Below, one piece after another: positions 8,725-17,546 of a DNA stretch of 64,000 nt. The position numbers were made by a program, and so were the translations under genes. A model generated the notes under the pieces. It made no database searches. It was not told where the DNA came from and saw only the letters and a program-made list of their open reading frames with translations. How positions within the stretch are numbered: position 1 is the stretch's first letter; every line of letters begins with the position of its first letter. Source of the stretch: Alcanivorax sp. DSM 26293 (GTDB lineage: Bacteria > Pseudomonadota > Gammaproteobacteria > Pseudomonadales > Alcanivoracaceae); NCBI RefSeq assembly GCF_900107995.1, contig NZ_FNUM01000008.1:62001-126000 (forward strand), given 5' to 3'.

Positions 8725-9495
8725 TCAGAACGCAGACACACCACCATCCACAGCAATGGCCTGGCCATTCATGTAGCTGTTGGCCGGCGACAACATCATC
8801 AGCATGACGGTGACGATTTCCTCCGGCTCGCCCAGCCGCTTCATGGGGCAACCGGACGCCAGCATGGCGTGCATTGCAGCCTTGTCCTGGGATAGCTCCC
8901 CTTCATCCACCATGGGCGTATGGGTATAGAACGGGCAGATCGCATTGACACGGATATTGCGTTTCGCCATCTCCACGGCGGCGGTTTTGGTCAGGCCAAT
9001 CACCGCATGCTTGGCAGCGGAATAGGCGCCGATTTTGGGTGCTCCCCCAAGCCCGGCCATGGAGCTTACGTTAACGATGCTGCCACCGTTTTCTTTCATG
9101 GCAGCAATCTGATGCTTCATACCGAACATCACCCCTTTCACATTCACGTTCACTTGCTGGTCCAGCACTTCCTCGGTGAGCTGATCGAAAGGAATAAAGC
9201 CATGGGCAATACCCGCATTGTTCACCGCCATATCCAGATGGCCAAACTGCGCCAGGGCCGTTTCCACCATGGCCTTGCAGTCCGCTTCGCTGGACACATC
9301 ACAACGCAACGCCGCCACTTTGACACCCTGCTCCGCCAGCCCTTCGGCTTGCGCATTCAGGGCATCCATATTGATGTCCCCCAGCACCAGCGCGGCCCCA
9401 CGCTTGCCCAGCTCTTCCGCCAGCAACTTGCCGAAGCCGCTGGCAGCGCCGGTGATCAGTGCCGTCTTGCCGGTAAAATCGAGGATTGGATCCAT
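8725..9495 (-). CDS. SDR family oxidoreductase
   Basis: 256-aa classical short-chain dehydrogenase/reductase. N-terminal cofactor motif TGAASGFG (residues about 15-22), NNAG near residue 92, catalytic Ser in VSSMAG and the YSAAK Tyr-Lys pair. D in LGDINMD after strand 2 suggests NAD(H) preference. ATG 9495 has AGGAGA upstream. It likely oxidises or reduces a hydroxyl/keto group of a lipid intermediate; the surrounding gene set suggests catabolism. Confidence 0.9.
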   Translation of the reverse strand: MDPILDFTGKTALITGAASGFGKLLAEELGKRGAALVLGDINMDALNAQAEGLAEQGVKVAALRCDVSSEADCKAMVETALAQFGHLDMAVNNAGIAHGFIPFDQLTEEVLDQQVNVNVKGVMFGMKHQIAAMKENGGSIVNVSSMAGLGGAPKIGAYSAAKHAVIGLTKTAAVEMAKRNIRVNAICPFYTHTPMVDEGELSQDKAAMHAMLASGCPMKRLGEPEEIVTVMLMMLSPANSYMNGQAIAVDGGVSAF

Positions 9496-9552
9496 GAAAG
9501 ATTCTCCTGATAATTAAGTCGCCACGGGCTATAAATTCAGCTCTCTCAGACT

Positions 9553-9775
9553 GGCCGTAGGAGCGTCGCTGGCGGCGCGATGTCAGACTCTGACCAAGCT
9601 TCCGGTTTTCTGGAGAAATCTGTCGAGCTCTGAAATGCCTGATCGCCCTTCGGTCGATTTCCGCGCTGCGCGCGGTTCGCGCCTCGAGAGGCGTTATTCG
9701 CTTCGCTCACCCCTTCGGGGCCGCCCTGCGTGCGTTACTCCGCTCCGCTACGTTCCTACAGCGGCTTTGTAGAAA
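9553..9775. repeat. Composite REP-like intergenic repeat
   Basis: About 220 non-coding bases between two minus-strand SDR genes. It opens with the second REP word GTAGGAGCGTCGCTGGCGG (9557), then has GC-rich hairpins. It ends with the same TATTCGCTTCGCTCACC ... CCTACAGCGGCTT block seen at 2010-2090. It may form terminator-like structures for the gene at 9798-10562 upstream of it on the minus strand. Confidence 0.75.
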
Positions 9776-9797
9776 GCCCGAATTGTGCTGGTAGCGA

Positions 9798-10562
9798 TTA
9801 GATAGTCATCCCGCCATCCACCACGACGCATTCCCCGGTCACATAACTGGAGGCATCGGATACCAGGTACAGCACGGTGCCCGCCATCTCTTTCGGGTCG
9901 GCATGGCGGCGCATGGGGATCTGGCTGATGGCGGAATCGTAGATGTCCTCGTTGGTAAACAGGGCACCGGCAAACTTGGTTTTGGTCAGGCCCGGCAACA
10001 AGGCATTGACCCGGACGTTGAACTGGGCGCATTCCTGGGCGAAAGATTTGGTCATGCTGATCACCGCCGCCTTGGAAATGGAATAGACGCCCTGCATGTC
10101 ACCCGGGGTCAGGCCGTTCACGGATGCCGTGTTCACGATGGCACCGCCACCGTGCTCACGCATGAGCTTGGCGCCTTCCACGGACATGTAGAAATAACCG
10201 CGCAGGTTCACGTCCACGGTCTTGTCGAAAGCCTCCACCGGGGTATCCAGGATGTGCCCGAAGTACGGGTTGGCGGCAGCGTTGTTGACCAGAATATCCA
10301 GTTTGCCGTGAACCTCACGGATATGGGAAAACACGGCTTCGATCTGCGCCATTTCCCCAATATGGCAGGCAAAGGCTTCGGCACTGCCACCGTCAGCCTT
10401 GATGGCATCGGCCACGGCCTGACAACCGTCGATCTTGCGGCTGGACACGATCACGTGGGCGCCCTGCTCCGCCAGCAATTTGGCAATCTCTTCGCCAATC
10501 CCCCGGCTGGCACCGGTGACCAGGGCAATCTTGCCCTCAAGGTTAAAAAGGGTGGTACTCAT
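9798..10562 (-). CDS. SDR family oxidoreductase
   Basis: 254-aa classical SDR. TGASRGIG (about residues 15-22), SSRK after strand 2 (favouring NADP(H)), NNAA, NTASVNG with the catalytic Ser, and YSISKAA with the Tyr-Lys pair. It ends VVVDGG. ATG 10562 starts the real protein; the frame stays open to 10610, but that part is a repeat arm. It is transcribed after the phosphotransferase gene but separated from it by a terminator-like repeat element. Confidence 0.9.
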   Translation of the reverse strand: MSTTLFNLEGKIALVTGASRGIGEEIAKLLAEQGAHVIVSSRKIDGCQAVADAIKADGGSAEAFACHIGEMAQIEAVFSHIREVHGKLDILVNNAAANPYFGHILDTPVEAFDKTVDVNLRGYFYMSVEGAKLMREHGGGAIVNTASVNGLTPGDMQGVYSISKAAVISMTKSFAQECAQFNVRVNALLPGLTKTKFAGALFTNEDIYDSAISQIPMRRHADPKEMAGTVLYLVSDASSYVTGECVVVDGGMTI

Positions 10563-10585
10563 TACGACTCTCCCGATAAAAAGCG

Positions 10586-10708
10586 TCAAGCTACAAGCTG
10601 CAAGCTTCAACGCGAGCAGACCCTGTAGCCATTCGAAAAACGGAAAAACCGCGCCGCAACGTCAACGCGGTTTTCCTTGTAGCTTCAGGCTTGCAGCTTG
10701 AAGCTGCT
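10586..10708. terminator. Terminator hairpin flanked by inverted tandem-word arms (AAGCTACAAGCT type)
   Basis: Left arm 10586-10610 (TCAAGCTACAAGCTGCAAGC...) is the approximate inverse of right arm 10678-10708. Between them a hairpin, AAAACCGCG with CGCGGTTTT, resembles a bidirectional terminator. It lies directly after the stop codon of the phosphotransferase gene. Confidence 0.75.
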
Positions 10709-11755
10709 TTACGCCCCTTCTTTGATGATCTGTACGGCCATGGACGCCAGTGGCTCGACCAGCGCGCCGACCTGAGCCGCTTCCTTGCTGGAGGCGTTGC
10801 CATCCACGGCCCGTTTCGCCACACCCTGGCAGATGGCAGCAAGACGGAAGAAACTGAAGGCCAGATAGAATTCCCAGTTGTCGATGCGGTCGATACCGCG
10901 GCGCTGGCAGTACTGGTCCACATACTCTTTTTCCGTGGGGATCCCCAGTGCCTTGCGATCCACACCCTGCAGGCCCGCCATCTTGGCGCCCCGCTGTGGC
11001 ATTCGCATCCCCATGCACTGATAGGCCAGGTCCGCCAGCGGATGCCCCAACGTGGACAGTTCCCAATCCAGTACTGCGATGACTTTCGGCTCACTGGGAT
11101 GCCACATCATGTTGTCGAGACGGTAGTCGCCGTGTACCAGTGACACCTGACCATCGTCCTCCGGCTGATTGGCCTGCAGCCAGGCGATCAGTTCGTCCAT
11201 GGCCGGGATGTCCTGCAACTTGGACGCTTCGTACTGTTGGGTCCAGCGCCCCAGTTGTCGCTCGAAGTAGTTGCCGGGCTTGCCGTAATCCGCCAGGCCG
11301 ACCTCGTCCAGATCGACACTGTGCAGGGCTGCCAGCACCCGGTTCATTTCCTGGTACATGGCTGCACGGGTAGCATTGCCCGCTTCGCCCTCGCCGGCTT
11401 CCGGCAAGGACGCGCCCCAAAGAATGCGTCCCTCACAGAATTCCATCACGTAGAACATGGAACCGATCACATCCCGGTCTTCGCACAGATGTAATACCTG
11501 CGGCACCGGGACGTCCGTATCTTTCAGGGCTGCCATGACACGGAACTCGCGATCCACCGCATGGGCAGACTTGAGCAACTTGCCCGGCGGTTGCCGGCGC
11601 AACACATAGGCGCCGGACGGCGTGGTGATCTTGAAGGTGGGGTTGGACTGGCCGCCGTCGAACTTGTCAGCCTCGATAGGCCCCTTGAAGCCATCAATAT
11701 GCTGCTCGAGGTATGCGGCCAGTTTCTGTGTATCCAGCGTATCCACCTGGGACAT
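10709..11755 (-). CDS. Phosphotransferase family protein (ACAD10/11 N-terminal-like kinase)
   Basis: 348-aa aminoglycoside-phosphotransferase-fold kinase. Visible: FDGGQSNPTF near residue 33, YVLRRQPPGKLL with the ATP-binding Lys, LVHGDYRLDNMMW (catalytic HGD loop, about residue 206) and VIAVLDWELSTLGHPLADLAY (metal-binding Asp). This subfamily is fused to acyl-CoA dehydrogenase in eukaryotic ACAD10/11, where it phosphorylates 4-hydroxyacyl-CoA. Here the acyl-CoA dehydrogenase is the next gene upstream, on the same strand 80 bases away. A role in 4-hydroxy-acid breakdown is inference. Confidence 0.88.
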   Translation of the reverse strand: MSQVDTLDTQKLAAYLEQHIDGFKGPIEADKFDGGQSNPTFKITTPSGAYVLRRQPPGKLLKSAHAVDREFRVMAALKDTDVPVPQVLHLCEDRDVIGSMFYVMEFCEGRILWGASLPEAGEGEAGNATRAAMYQEMNRVLAALHSVDLDEVGLADYGKPGNYFERQLGRWTQQYEASKLQDIPAMDELIAWLQANQPEDDGQVSLVHGDYRLDNMMWHPSEPKVIAVLDWELSTLGHPLADLAYQCMGMRMPQRGAKMAGLQGVDRKALGIPTEKEYVDQYCQRRGIDRIDNWEFYLAFSFFRLAAICQGVAKRAVDGNASSKEAAQVGALVEPLASMAVQIIKEGA

Positions 11756-11796
11756 GGAGCTCTCCTGTTTTTCTCTGTCTGCTGCGCAATAGGCAA

Positions 11797-11822
11797 AGCC
11801 CGGGGTGTCTTCACACCCCGGG
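11797..11822 (-). terminator. Strong hairpin between acyl-CoA dehydrogenase and kinase genes
   Basis: Perfect 11-bp stem GCCCGGGGTGT-CTTC-ACACCCCGGGC in the 80-base gap. On the minus strand only TTTGCC follows, so it may attenuate rather than fully stop transcription into the kinase gene. Confidence 0.6.
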
Positions 11823-11835
11823 CAAACACCGCTTC

Positions 11836-13044
11836 TCAGGCGAAATATTTGGCCAGATTACGGCCCAGTTGCATCATGTGCACCTGGTCCGGACCATCCG
11901 CCAGCCGTAGGGTACGGGCATAGCTGAAGAAGTTGACCAACGGTGTATCCTGGCTCAGCCCCACCGCACCGTGGACCTGAATCGCCCGATCAATCACATT
12001 TAACGCCATATTGGGCGCCACCACCTTGATCATAGCGATCAAATCCTTGGCGACTTTGTTACCTTCGCGATCCATGGTGTCCGCCGCCTTCAAGGTCATC
12101 AGCCGTGCCTGCTCGATTTCACACCAGGATTTGGCCAGGTCCTCACGCACGGAACCCTGCTTGCTCATGGGCTGACCGAACACCACGCGCTCGTTAACGC
12201 GCTTGGCCATCAGTTCAAACGCTTCCTGCGCGGCACCGATCAGGCGCATGCAATGGTGAATGCGGCCCGGGCCCAGGCGGCCCTGGGCAATTTCGAAACC
12301 ACGGCCTTCACCCAGAATCATGTTTTCCTTGGGCACCCGTACATTCTCAAACACCACTTCCGCATGCCCTTCCGGCGCATCGTCGTAGCCGAACACCTTC
12401 ATGGGGCGCACGATGTTGACCCCGGGGGTGTTGGTGGGCACCAGAATCTGGGATTGCTGTTGATGGCGGTTCGGGTTATCCGGGTCGGTCTTGCCCATCA
12501 CGATCATGATCTCGCAGGTCTTGCGCATGGCACCGCTGATATAAAACTTGCGGCCATTGATCACGTAATCATCGCCGTCCCGCTCGATGCGGGTTTCGAT
12601 ATTGGTAGCATCGGACGACGCCACTTCCGGCTCGGTCATGGCAAAGGCACTGCGAATACGGCCTTCCAGCAGCGGTTGCAGCCAGTCTTTCTTCTGTTGC
12701 TCGTTACCGTACTTGGCCAGCACTTCCATGTTGCCGGTATCCGGCGCGGAACAGTTAAAGGCTTCCGAAGCGATACGGCTGCGGCCCATTTCCTCGGCCA
12801 GCGGTGCGTATTCCAGGTTACTCAAGCCGGCACTGTATTCCCCGTATTCCTTGGGCAGGAACAGGTTCCACAACCCTTTGGCGCGGGCTTTCTCTTTCAG
12901 CTCTTCCATCACCGGCGGCGTTTCCCACGGGCTTTTTTCCAGCTGTTCATGGTACAGGCCTTCCACCGGACGGATCTCGGTATCGATGAAATGGCGAACC
13001 TGGTTGATCAGGTCCTGCACTTTTTCCGTGTATTGAAAATCCAT
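11836..13044 (-). CDS. Acyl-CoA dehydrogenase family protein
   Basis: 402-aa flavoprotein that introduces the alpha-beta double bond into acyl-CoA. Visible: [19 protein letters not shown] (FAD/substrate region, about residues 130-150), [11 protein letters not shown], the helical C-terminal domain with [13 protein letters not shown], and [15 protein letters not shown]. Length and motifs resemble the long-chain or ACAD11-type subgroup. Start ATG 13044 is preceded by AGGGAGA. It precedes the ACAD11-like kinase gene, so the two likely act in one pathway. Confidence 0.92.
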   Translation of the reverse strand: MDFQYTEKVQDLINQVRHFIDTEIRPVEGLYHEQLEKSPWETPPVMEELKEKARAKGLWNLFLPKEYGEYSAGLSNLEYAPLAEEMGRSRIASEAFNCSAPDTGNMEVLAKYGNEQQKKDWLQPLLEGRIRSAFAMTEPEVASSDATNIETRIERDGDDYVINGRKFYISGAMRKTCEIMIVMGKTDPDNPNRHQQQSQILVPTNTPGVNIVRPMKVFGYDDAPEGHAEVVFENVRVPKENMILGEGRGFEIAQGRLGPGRIHHCMRLIGAAQEAFELMAKRVNERVVFGQPMSKQGSVREDLAKSWCEIEQARLMTLKAADTMDREGNKVAKDLIAMIKVVAPNMALNVIDRAIQVHGAVGLSQDTPLVNFFSYARTLRLADGPDQVHMMQLGRNLAKYFA

Positions 13045-13101
13045 GTCGCTCTCCCTTGTCGCGTGTTCGTTTACAGTCTTGGTGCTGCGTAAAAAACGGA
13101 A

Positions 13102-13779
13102 TTAAAAGTAGGTAATGGCCTCGAACCGATCCGGACGATCCAGATGCGGCACATTATTGAAACTGGCCATGCGCACTACCTTGTTATTGAAAAAACCGTG
13201 GCTGACGCTGCTGTTGCGAATCTGCAGGTTCAACTCCACTACGGTGTCATCGGCAGCATTCAGGGCATGCTTGAGAAACATGGCCATGGCACCGCCGGAA
13301 CTGACGATGAGAATGCGATCTTTGTCGCTGTACTGTTGCTGGATATGGTGACGCGCCGCCAGCACCCGGTCGGAAAAATGTTGCCAGCTTTCCGGCAAAT
13401 CGCCGCTCAGCTCATCCAGACGCCAATGCTTCATGGCCGTTTTCAGCGCCTTGTAGAACGCCGCCACCGGCGCGCCCTCCGCAGGGGCCTGTTCCGGGAA
13501 CTGCGTCAGGTAGGCATCCACAATGGATTGAAAGTCGAATTCATTCAGCCCGGCATGAATATCTTCCGGCAGCGCCACGCCAAGGCCTTCGCAGATACCG
13601 GCACCGGTTTCCCGGTGGCGCACCAGATCGCCGGAAACCAGCGCATCGAAGCCCATGTCCCGTTCGGCAAAATACTCGCCAAGCCACCGGGCCTGCTGGT
13701 GGCCAAGCTCGGAGAGACGGTCATAGTTATCGGTGCCGAACGATGCCTGTCCGTGGCGGACAAGATAGAACTGGGCCAT
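13102..13779 (-). CDS. Histidine phosphatase family protein with altered second active-site residue
   Basis: 225-aa protein of the phosphoglycerate-mutase-like fold. The phosphorylated His is present (YLVRHGQ, His9) with the expected acidic residue region (NEFDF, Glu80). Where family members usually have V[ST]HGG, this one reads IVSSGGAMAM, so Ser161 replaces the second catalytic His. It may be a poorly active phosphatase or one with another chemistry. It lies 57 bases upstream of the acyl-CoA dehydrogenase gene on the same strand and may be the first gene of that operon. Confidence 0.82.
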   Translation of the reverse strand: MAQFYLVRHGQASFGTDNYDRLSELGHQQARWLGEYFAERDMGFDALVSGDLVRHRETGAGICEGLGVALPEDIHAGLNEFDFQSIVDAYLTQFPEQAPAEGAPVAAFYKALKTAMKHWRLDELSGDLPESWQHFSDRVLAARHHIQQQYSDKDRILIVSSGGAMAMFLKHALNAADDTVVELNLQIRNSSVSHGFFNNKVVRMASFNNVPHLDRPDRFEAITYF

Positions 13780-13960
13780 GTGGAATCCTTACAACGGGCA
13801 AGAGAGCAATTCGCAATGACCCCAGCCTAGTGCAGGCCCGCGAGTTAGTGAAATTGATATTTTGAATCTGGCAGAATGAATATGGTGCATGACGATTTAG
13901 CTATTATTCGAAATGCTGTTTCGATATCTTCGGTAGCTTCCCCACTTGCCGGAGACTTCC

Positions 13961-14734
13961 ATGACCGATCTGACTCTCACCAGCGGCTGCGTCCAGGCCC
14001 GGGAACAGGGTGCCGTGCTGCATCTGGTGCTGGACCGGGCTGCCAAGCTCAACGCCATGACCGCCAGCATGTACCAGGACCTGACCCGAGGCGTCGAACA
14101 TCTGGCCAAGCGGGACGATCTGCATGTGCTACTGCTCACCGGCAATGGTCGGGCCTGGTGTGCCGGCAACGATATCGGCGATTTTCTCAATGCGGACCCG
14201 GCCAGCCGGGATAGCGGCAAGCTCAGCCCCGCCATGGTGCTGGTTCACGCCCTGATGGCCCTGGACAAACCTGTGGTGATTGGCGTGCAGGGCAATGCCA
14301 CCGGTATCGGCACCACCCTGCTGCTCCATGCGGACCTGGTGGTGGCCGCCGACGATGCCCGTTTTCAGACTGCCTTTATCAATCTGGGCCTGGTCCCGGA
14401 AGCCGGCTCCAGCCTGCTGCTTCCTGCCCTGATCGGTCGCCAGAATGCCAACCGCCTGCTGCTGGCCGGCGATACCCTGACAGCAGAGGAAGCGGAGCGC
14501 TGCAGTCTGGTCGCCTACCGGGTCACCCCTGACGAACTGGAGCCCACCGCCAAGGCTCTGGCCCAGCGACTGGCAGAGAAATCTCCACCAGCCATGGCCA
14601 TGACCAAGCAACTACTGCGTCACAGCCATGAAGCCATCAAGACACAGATCGAAAAGGAAAGCGTGCTGTTTGCGGAGAGGATGTTCAGCGAGGATACGAG
14701 GGAGCGGTTCTCTAAATTCTTAAAAGGAAGTTGA
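13961..14734 (+). CDS. Enoyl-CoA hydratase/isomerase (crotonase) family protein
   Basis: 257-aa crotonase-fold protein acting on acyl-CoA thioesters. The first oxyanion-hole segment is visible (GRAWCAGNDIGDF, about residues 65-77), and the second in VQGNATGIGTTLLLHADL. The region of the usual catalytic Glu reads LVPEAGSS, keeping one acid. ATG 13961 is preceded by GGAGA. It is divergent from the histidine phosphatase gene and convergent with the TetR gene. Hydratase versus isomerase cannot be settled by eye. Confidence 0.87.
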   Translation: MTDLTLTSGCVQAREQGAVLHLVLDRAAKLNAMTASMYQDLTRGVEHLAKRDDLHVLLLTGNGRAWCAGNDIGDFLNADPASRDSGKLSPAMVLVHALMALDKPVVIGVQGNATGIGTTLLLHADLVVAADDARFQTAFINLGLVPEAGSSLLLPALIGRQNANRLLLAGDTLTAEEAERCSLVAYRVTPDELEPTAKALAQRLAEKSPPAMAMTKQLLRHSHEAIKTQIEKESVLFAERMFSEDTRERFSKFLKGS

Positions 14735-14897
14735 TAATTGACAGTTGAAAGTTGACAGCGAAAACCTTCGCGAGAATCTTTATATATAAACAGAAACGCC
14801 AGAGGCCGCGACCAAGTTATAGTCGCGGCCCCTAGCGTTAGAAACCAATCAACTTTCCCCGTGTAGCTGTCAACTGACAACTATCAACTGTTAACTA
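14730..14897. terminator. Bidirectional terminator flanked by inverted tandem-word arms (GTTGACAGTTGA type)
   Basis: Left arm 14730-14758 (GTTGATAATTGACAGTTGAA...) is mirrored by right arm 14864-14897. The central hairpin 14801-14832 pairs AGGGGCCGCG-like strands (AGAGGCCGCG with CGCGGCCCCT). It lies between convergent crotonase and TetR genes, and both stop codons fall in or at the arms. Confidence 0.8.
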
Positions 14898-15520
14898 TTT
14901 TTCATCACTCCCCGCAGCGCCACCAGCACCACTTCATCCACCACATCCTGCCGTTGTTCCGGCGTTTCCGAATCGCGGGGCTGGTACCAGTTGATCACCG
15001 AGTTCATGGCACCGAAGACCGGCTTGATGGACATCCTCGGACGCGCGGCACGCATGGTGCCATTGGCAATGCCTTCTTCCAGGACAGTCAGAAACAGATC
15101 TTCGCAACGCCGGCGGCGCTCCTGAAGACGCTCCAGCTGAACACGCTGGGCTTCCGTGGTGCTGCTGCGCAGCAACATCTGCACCGCTTCCGACACGGTA
15201 CGCTGGTAGGGCTGGGTCCGGATCAGGGTGCGGACATAACAGCGGGCCATCTCGGTAAACCGTTCCGAAGCCGGCAAACCGGAACTCACCACCGGTTCCA
15301 GCTCTTCAAAAAGCGCGTCCATGGCACGATGGTGGATCTCGAAGAATAGCTGCGCCTTGGAATCAAAGTAGTGATAGACCATGCCCTTGGTGGCAGAAAG
15401 TCGCCGGGCAATGTCGTCAATACTGGTGGCATTGAAGCCCCGCTCCATAAAGCACAGGGCCGCCGCGTCAAGAATGGCATCGCGGGGGTCGGTCAGCAGG
15501 GCGTCGCTTTGTTCTGGCAT
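14891..15520 (-). CDS. TetR-family transcriptional regulator
   Basis: 209-aa repressor-type protein. The N-terminal helix-turn-helix is FMERGFNATSIDDIARRLSATKGMVYHYFDSK (residues about 25-57). The C-terminal helical ligand domain is like regulators of acyl-CoA or fatty-acid genes. ATG 15520 is supported by GAGGAG upstream. The stop TAA is inside a repeat arm. It is divergent from the MaoC gene 213 bases away and may regulate the MaoC-SDR-thiolase run. Confidence 0.9.
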   Translation of the reverse strand: MPEQSDALLTDPRDAILDAAALCFMERGFNATSIDDIARRLSATKGMVYHYFDSKAQLFFEIHHRAMDALFEELEPVVSSGLPASERFTEMARCYVRTLIRTQPYQRTVSEAVQMLLRSSTTEAQRVQLERLQERRRRCEDLFLTVLEEGIANGTMRAARPRMSIKPVFGAMNSVINWYQPRDSETPEQRQDVVDEVVLVALRGVMKNS

Positions 15521-15733
15521 GGTGCTCCTCAATCACGGTGCAGACCCGTTTAAGGGGAAAATAGTGACATAACCGACGCGCCCCACCATTGACCCTCCCG
15601 CACCCCAGTGACGGAATTCTCGCCCTTCATGCCGTTTTTCACCCTTTACGGCCAGTTACGCCACTCCCATACTCCCGATCTTAAAACAATATTCTGAAAA
15701 GATAGCGCAGCCGCGCCCTAACAGGGAGAGCCC

Positions 15734-16204
15734 ATGAGCAGATCGCAGATCACTATTGAAGCCCTGCAAGCCAAGACCGGTGAAGTGCTGGGTGTGTCCC
15801 AGTGGCGAACCGTGGACCAGCCAAGAATCGACGGCTTTGCCGAGCTGACGGAAGATCCTCAATGGATTCACACGGATCCGGAGCGTGCCGCCAGGGAAAG
15901 CCCTTTCGGCACCACCATCGCCCACGGTTTTCTGTCCCTGTCACTGCTTTCCGCCATGGCCATGGATGTGCTGCCTGCCATCAAGGGCCAGGCCATGGGC
16001 ATCAACTACGGTTTCGACAAGGTGCGTTTCATGAACCCGGTGCGCGAAGGCAGCAAGGTACGCGGCACCTTTACCCTGCTGGAAGTGAAGCAACGCTCAG
16101 AGAGCGAATGGCAACTGCGCCATGGTGTGACAGTGGAAATCGAAGGCCAGGACAAACCCGCCCTGATCGCCGAATGGCTGAGCCTGGCGATCGTACCTGC
16201 TTGA
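15734..16204 (+). CDS. MaoC-family (R)-specific enoyl-CoA hydratase-like protein
   Basis: 156-aa hotdog hydratase. The catalytic Asp/His block is visible: FAELTEDPQWIHTDPERA then FGTTIAHGFLSLSL (about residues 36-75). Such enzymes add water to trans-2-enoyl-CoA to give the (R)-3-hydroxyacyl-CoA. That product would suit the MFE-2-like dehydrogenase encoded next. Start ATG 15734 has AGGGAGAG upstream. No terminator is obvious before the following repeat. Confidence 0.9.
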   Translation: MSRSQITIEALQAKTGEVLGVSQWRTVDQPRIDGFAELTEDPQWIHTDPERAARESPFGTTIAHGFLSLSLLSAMAMDVLPAIKGQAMGINYGFDKVRFMNPVREGSKVRGTFTLLEVKQRSESEWQLRHGVTVEIEGQDKPALIAEWLSLAIVPA

Positions 16205-16440
16205 TTTAACAGGCCGCTGTAGGAACGTAGCGCAGCGGAGTAACGACCGTAGGTCGGCCCGTAGGGTAAGCGAAGCGCATAACGTCGCTCGCGGCGCGAT
16301 AACCGGGTTACCGGTATCGAGTTTTGAGTCGCGAGGAGCGAAAACCCTGTTGTCTGTGACTTTCGGAACTCGCTTCTCGTGACTCGCAACTATCCCGAAT
16401 CGCGCCGCCAGCGACGCTCCTACAAATAGCATTTGATGTG
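16205..16440. repeat. Composite REP and inverted-word element
   Basis: Non-coding stretch. 16212-16245 is the inverted copy of the CGTTACTCCGC block seen near 2050 and 9735. 16281-16300 and 16399-16423 carry GGCGGCGCGAT-type REP words in opposite orientation. Between them (16319-16387) are mirrored words of the GAGTCGCGAGGAGCGAAAAC type, matching those at 17390-17483. Confidence 0.7.
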
Positions 16441-16460
16441 AATTATCCGGAGAAAGAAGC

Positions 16461-17381
16461 ATGACAATCCGTTTTGACAATCAGGTGGCCATCGTCACCG
16501 GGGCCGGCAACGGCCTGGGGAAATCTCACGCTCTGGAGCTGGCCCGTCTGGGGGCCAAAGTCGTGGTCAATGATTTCGGTGGTGCCCGTGATGGCAGCGG
16601 CGGCTCCACCGAGGCGGCCGAGCAGGTCGTCGCGGAAATCCAGGCCGCCGGCGGCGAGGCCATTGCCAACGGTGCCGATGTGTCCAGTCCGGAACAGGTG
16701 GACGCCATGGTGAAACAGGCCATGGATACCTGGGGGCGCATTGATGTGCTGATCAACAATGCCGGTATTTTGCGCGACAAGAGCTTTGTGAAAATGACCC
16801 AGGACGACTGGGACAAAGTCATCGCCGTGCATTTGACCGGCTCCGAAATCTGTACCCGCGCGGTCTGGCCGATCATGCGCGAACAGGGATATGGCCGTAT
16901 CGTCATGACCACCTCAACCTCTGGCCTGTACGGTAACTTCGGTCAGGCCAACTACGGCGCCGCCAAGATGGCCGTGGCCGGCTTGATGAATACGCTTTGT
17001 ATCGAAGGGGAAAAGTACAACATCAAGGTCAACTGCATTGCGCCCACCGCCGCCACTCGTATGACCGAAGATCTTATGCCCCCGGAAGTCCTGGCCATGC
17101 TGGAGCCAAAGGAAATCACCCCAGCGGTCCTGTTCCTGTGCAGTAACAAAGCACCGACCCACCGCATCGTACTGGCAGGTGCCGGCTGCTACGCCATGGT
17201 TCGCCTGATGGAAAGCGAAGGTGTCTATCTGGATGAAGACGAGCGAAATGTGGATGGCGTCGCCGCCCATTTCAAGCAGATCGGCAATATGGACAACGCC
17301 CGGGAAATTCTCGCCGGCGGTGACCATGTGACCAAAATTCTTACCAAAGCCGCCCAGGCCAAGGGCATCAAGCTGGGTTAA
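16461..17381 (+). CDS. SDR family protein, MFE-2/HSD17B4-type (3R)-hydroxyacyl-CoA dehydrogenase-like
   Basis: 306-aa SDR with TGAGNGLGKSHALELA, and VVVNDFGGARDGSG after strand 2, a signature of the (3R)-hydroxyacyl-CoA dehydrogenase unit of multifunctional enzyme type 2. Further motifs: NNAG, TTSTSGLYGNFGQANYGAAK with Ser and Tyr-Lys, and the longer C-terminal part (residues about 230-306) typical of this subgroup. It probably takes the product of the MaoC hydratase to a 3-ketoacyl-CoA, which the thiolase then cleaves. GGAGAAAG precedes ATG 16461. Confidence 0.88.
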   Translation: MTIRFDNQVAIVTGAGNGLGKSHALELARLGAKVVVNDFGGARDGSGGSTEAAEQVVAEIQAAGGEAIANGADVSSPEQVDAMVKQAMDTWGRIDVLINNAGILRDKSFVKMTQDDWDKVIAVHLTGSEICTRAVWPIMREQGYGRIVMTTSTSGLYGNFGQANYGAAKMAVAGLMNTLCIEGEKYNIKVNCIAPTAATRMTEDLMPPEVLAMLEPKEITPAVLFLCSNKAPTHRIVLAGAGCYAMVRLMESEGVYLDEDERNVDGVAAHFKQIGNMDNAREILAGGDHVTKILTKAAQAKGIKLG

Positions 17382-17389
17382 AGGACAGT

Positions 17390-17483
17390 AGCGAGTCACG
17401 GGTACCGAGTTTCGAAAAGCAAAACCGGGTTGCTAACATGTTCTGGTTTCGCCTTTCGAAACTCGGTACTCGTCACTCGCTTC
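17390..17483. repeat. Inverted tandem-word element (GAGTCACGAGTACC type)
   Basis: Left arm AGCGAGTCACGGGTACCGAG... (17390-17420) is mirrored by a right arm at 17452-17483. A weaker AAACC...GGTTT pairing lies between. It sits in the gap between SDR and thiolase genes, so full termination there is unlikely. Confidence 0.7.
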
Positions 17484-17546
17484 TCACACACTTCAGGCTG
17501 CTGCACCCTCCCCCGCAGCAGCCCTTATCTGGACCAGGAGAGAACC

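Noticed and set aside
14730-14897. Possible CRISPR-like array suggested by repeated GTTGACAG words
   Set aside because: Words are short, degenerate and inverted around a terminator, with no regular spacers and no cas genes.
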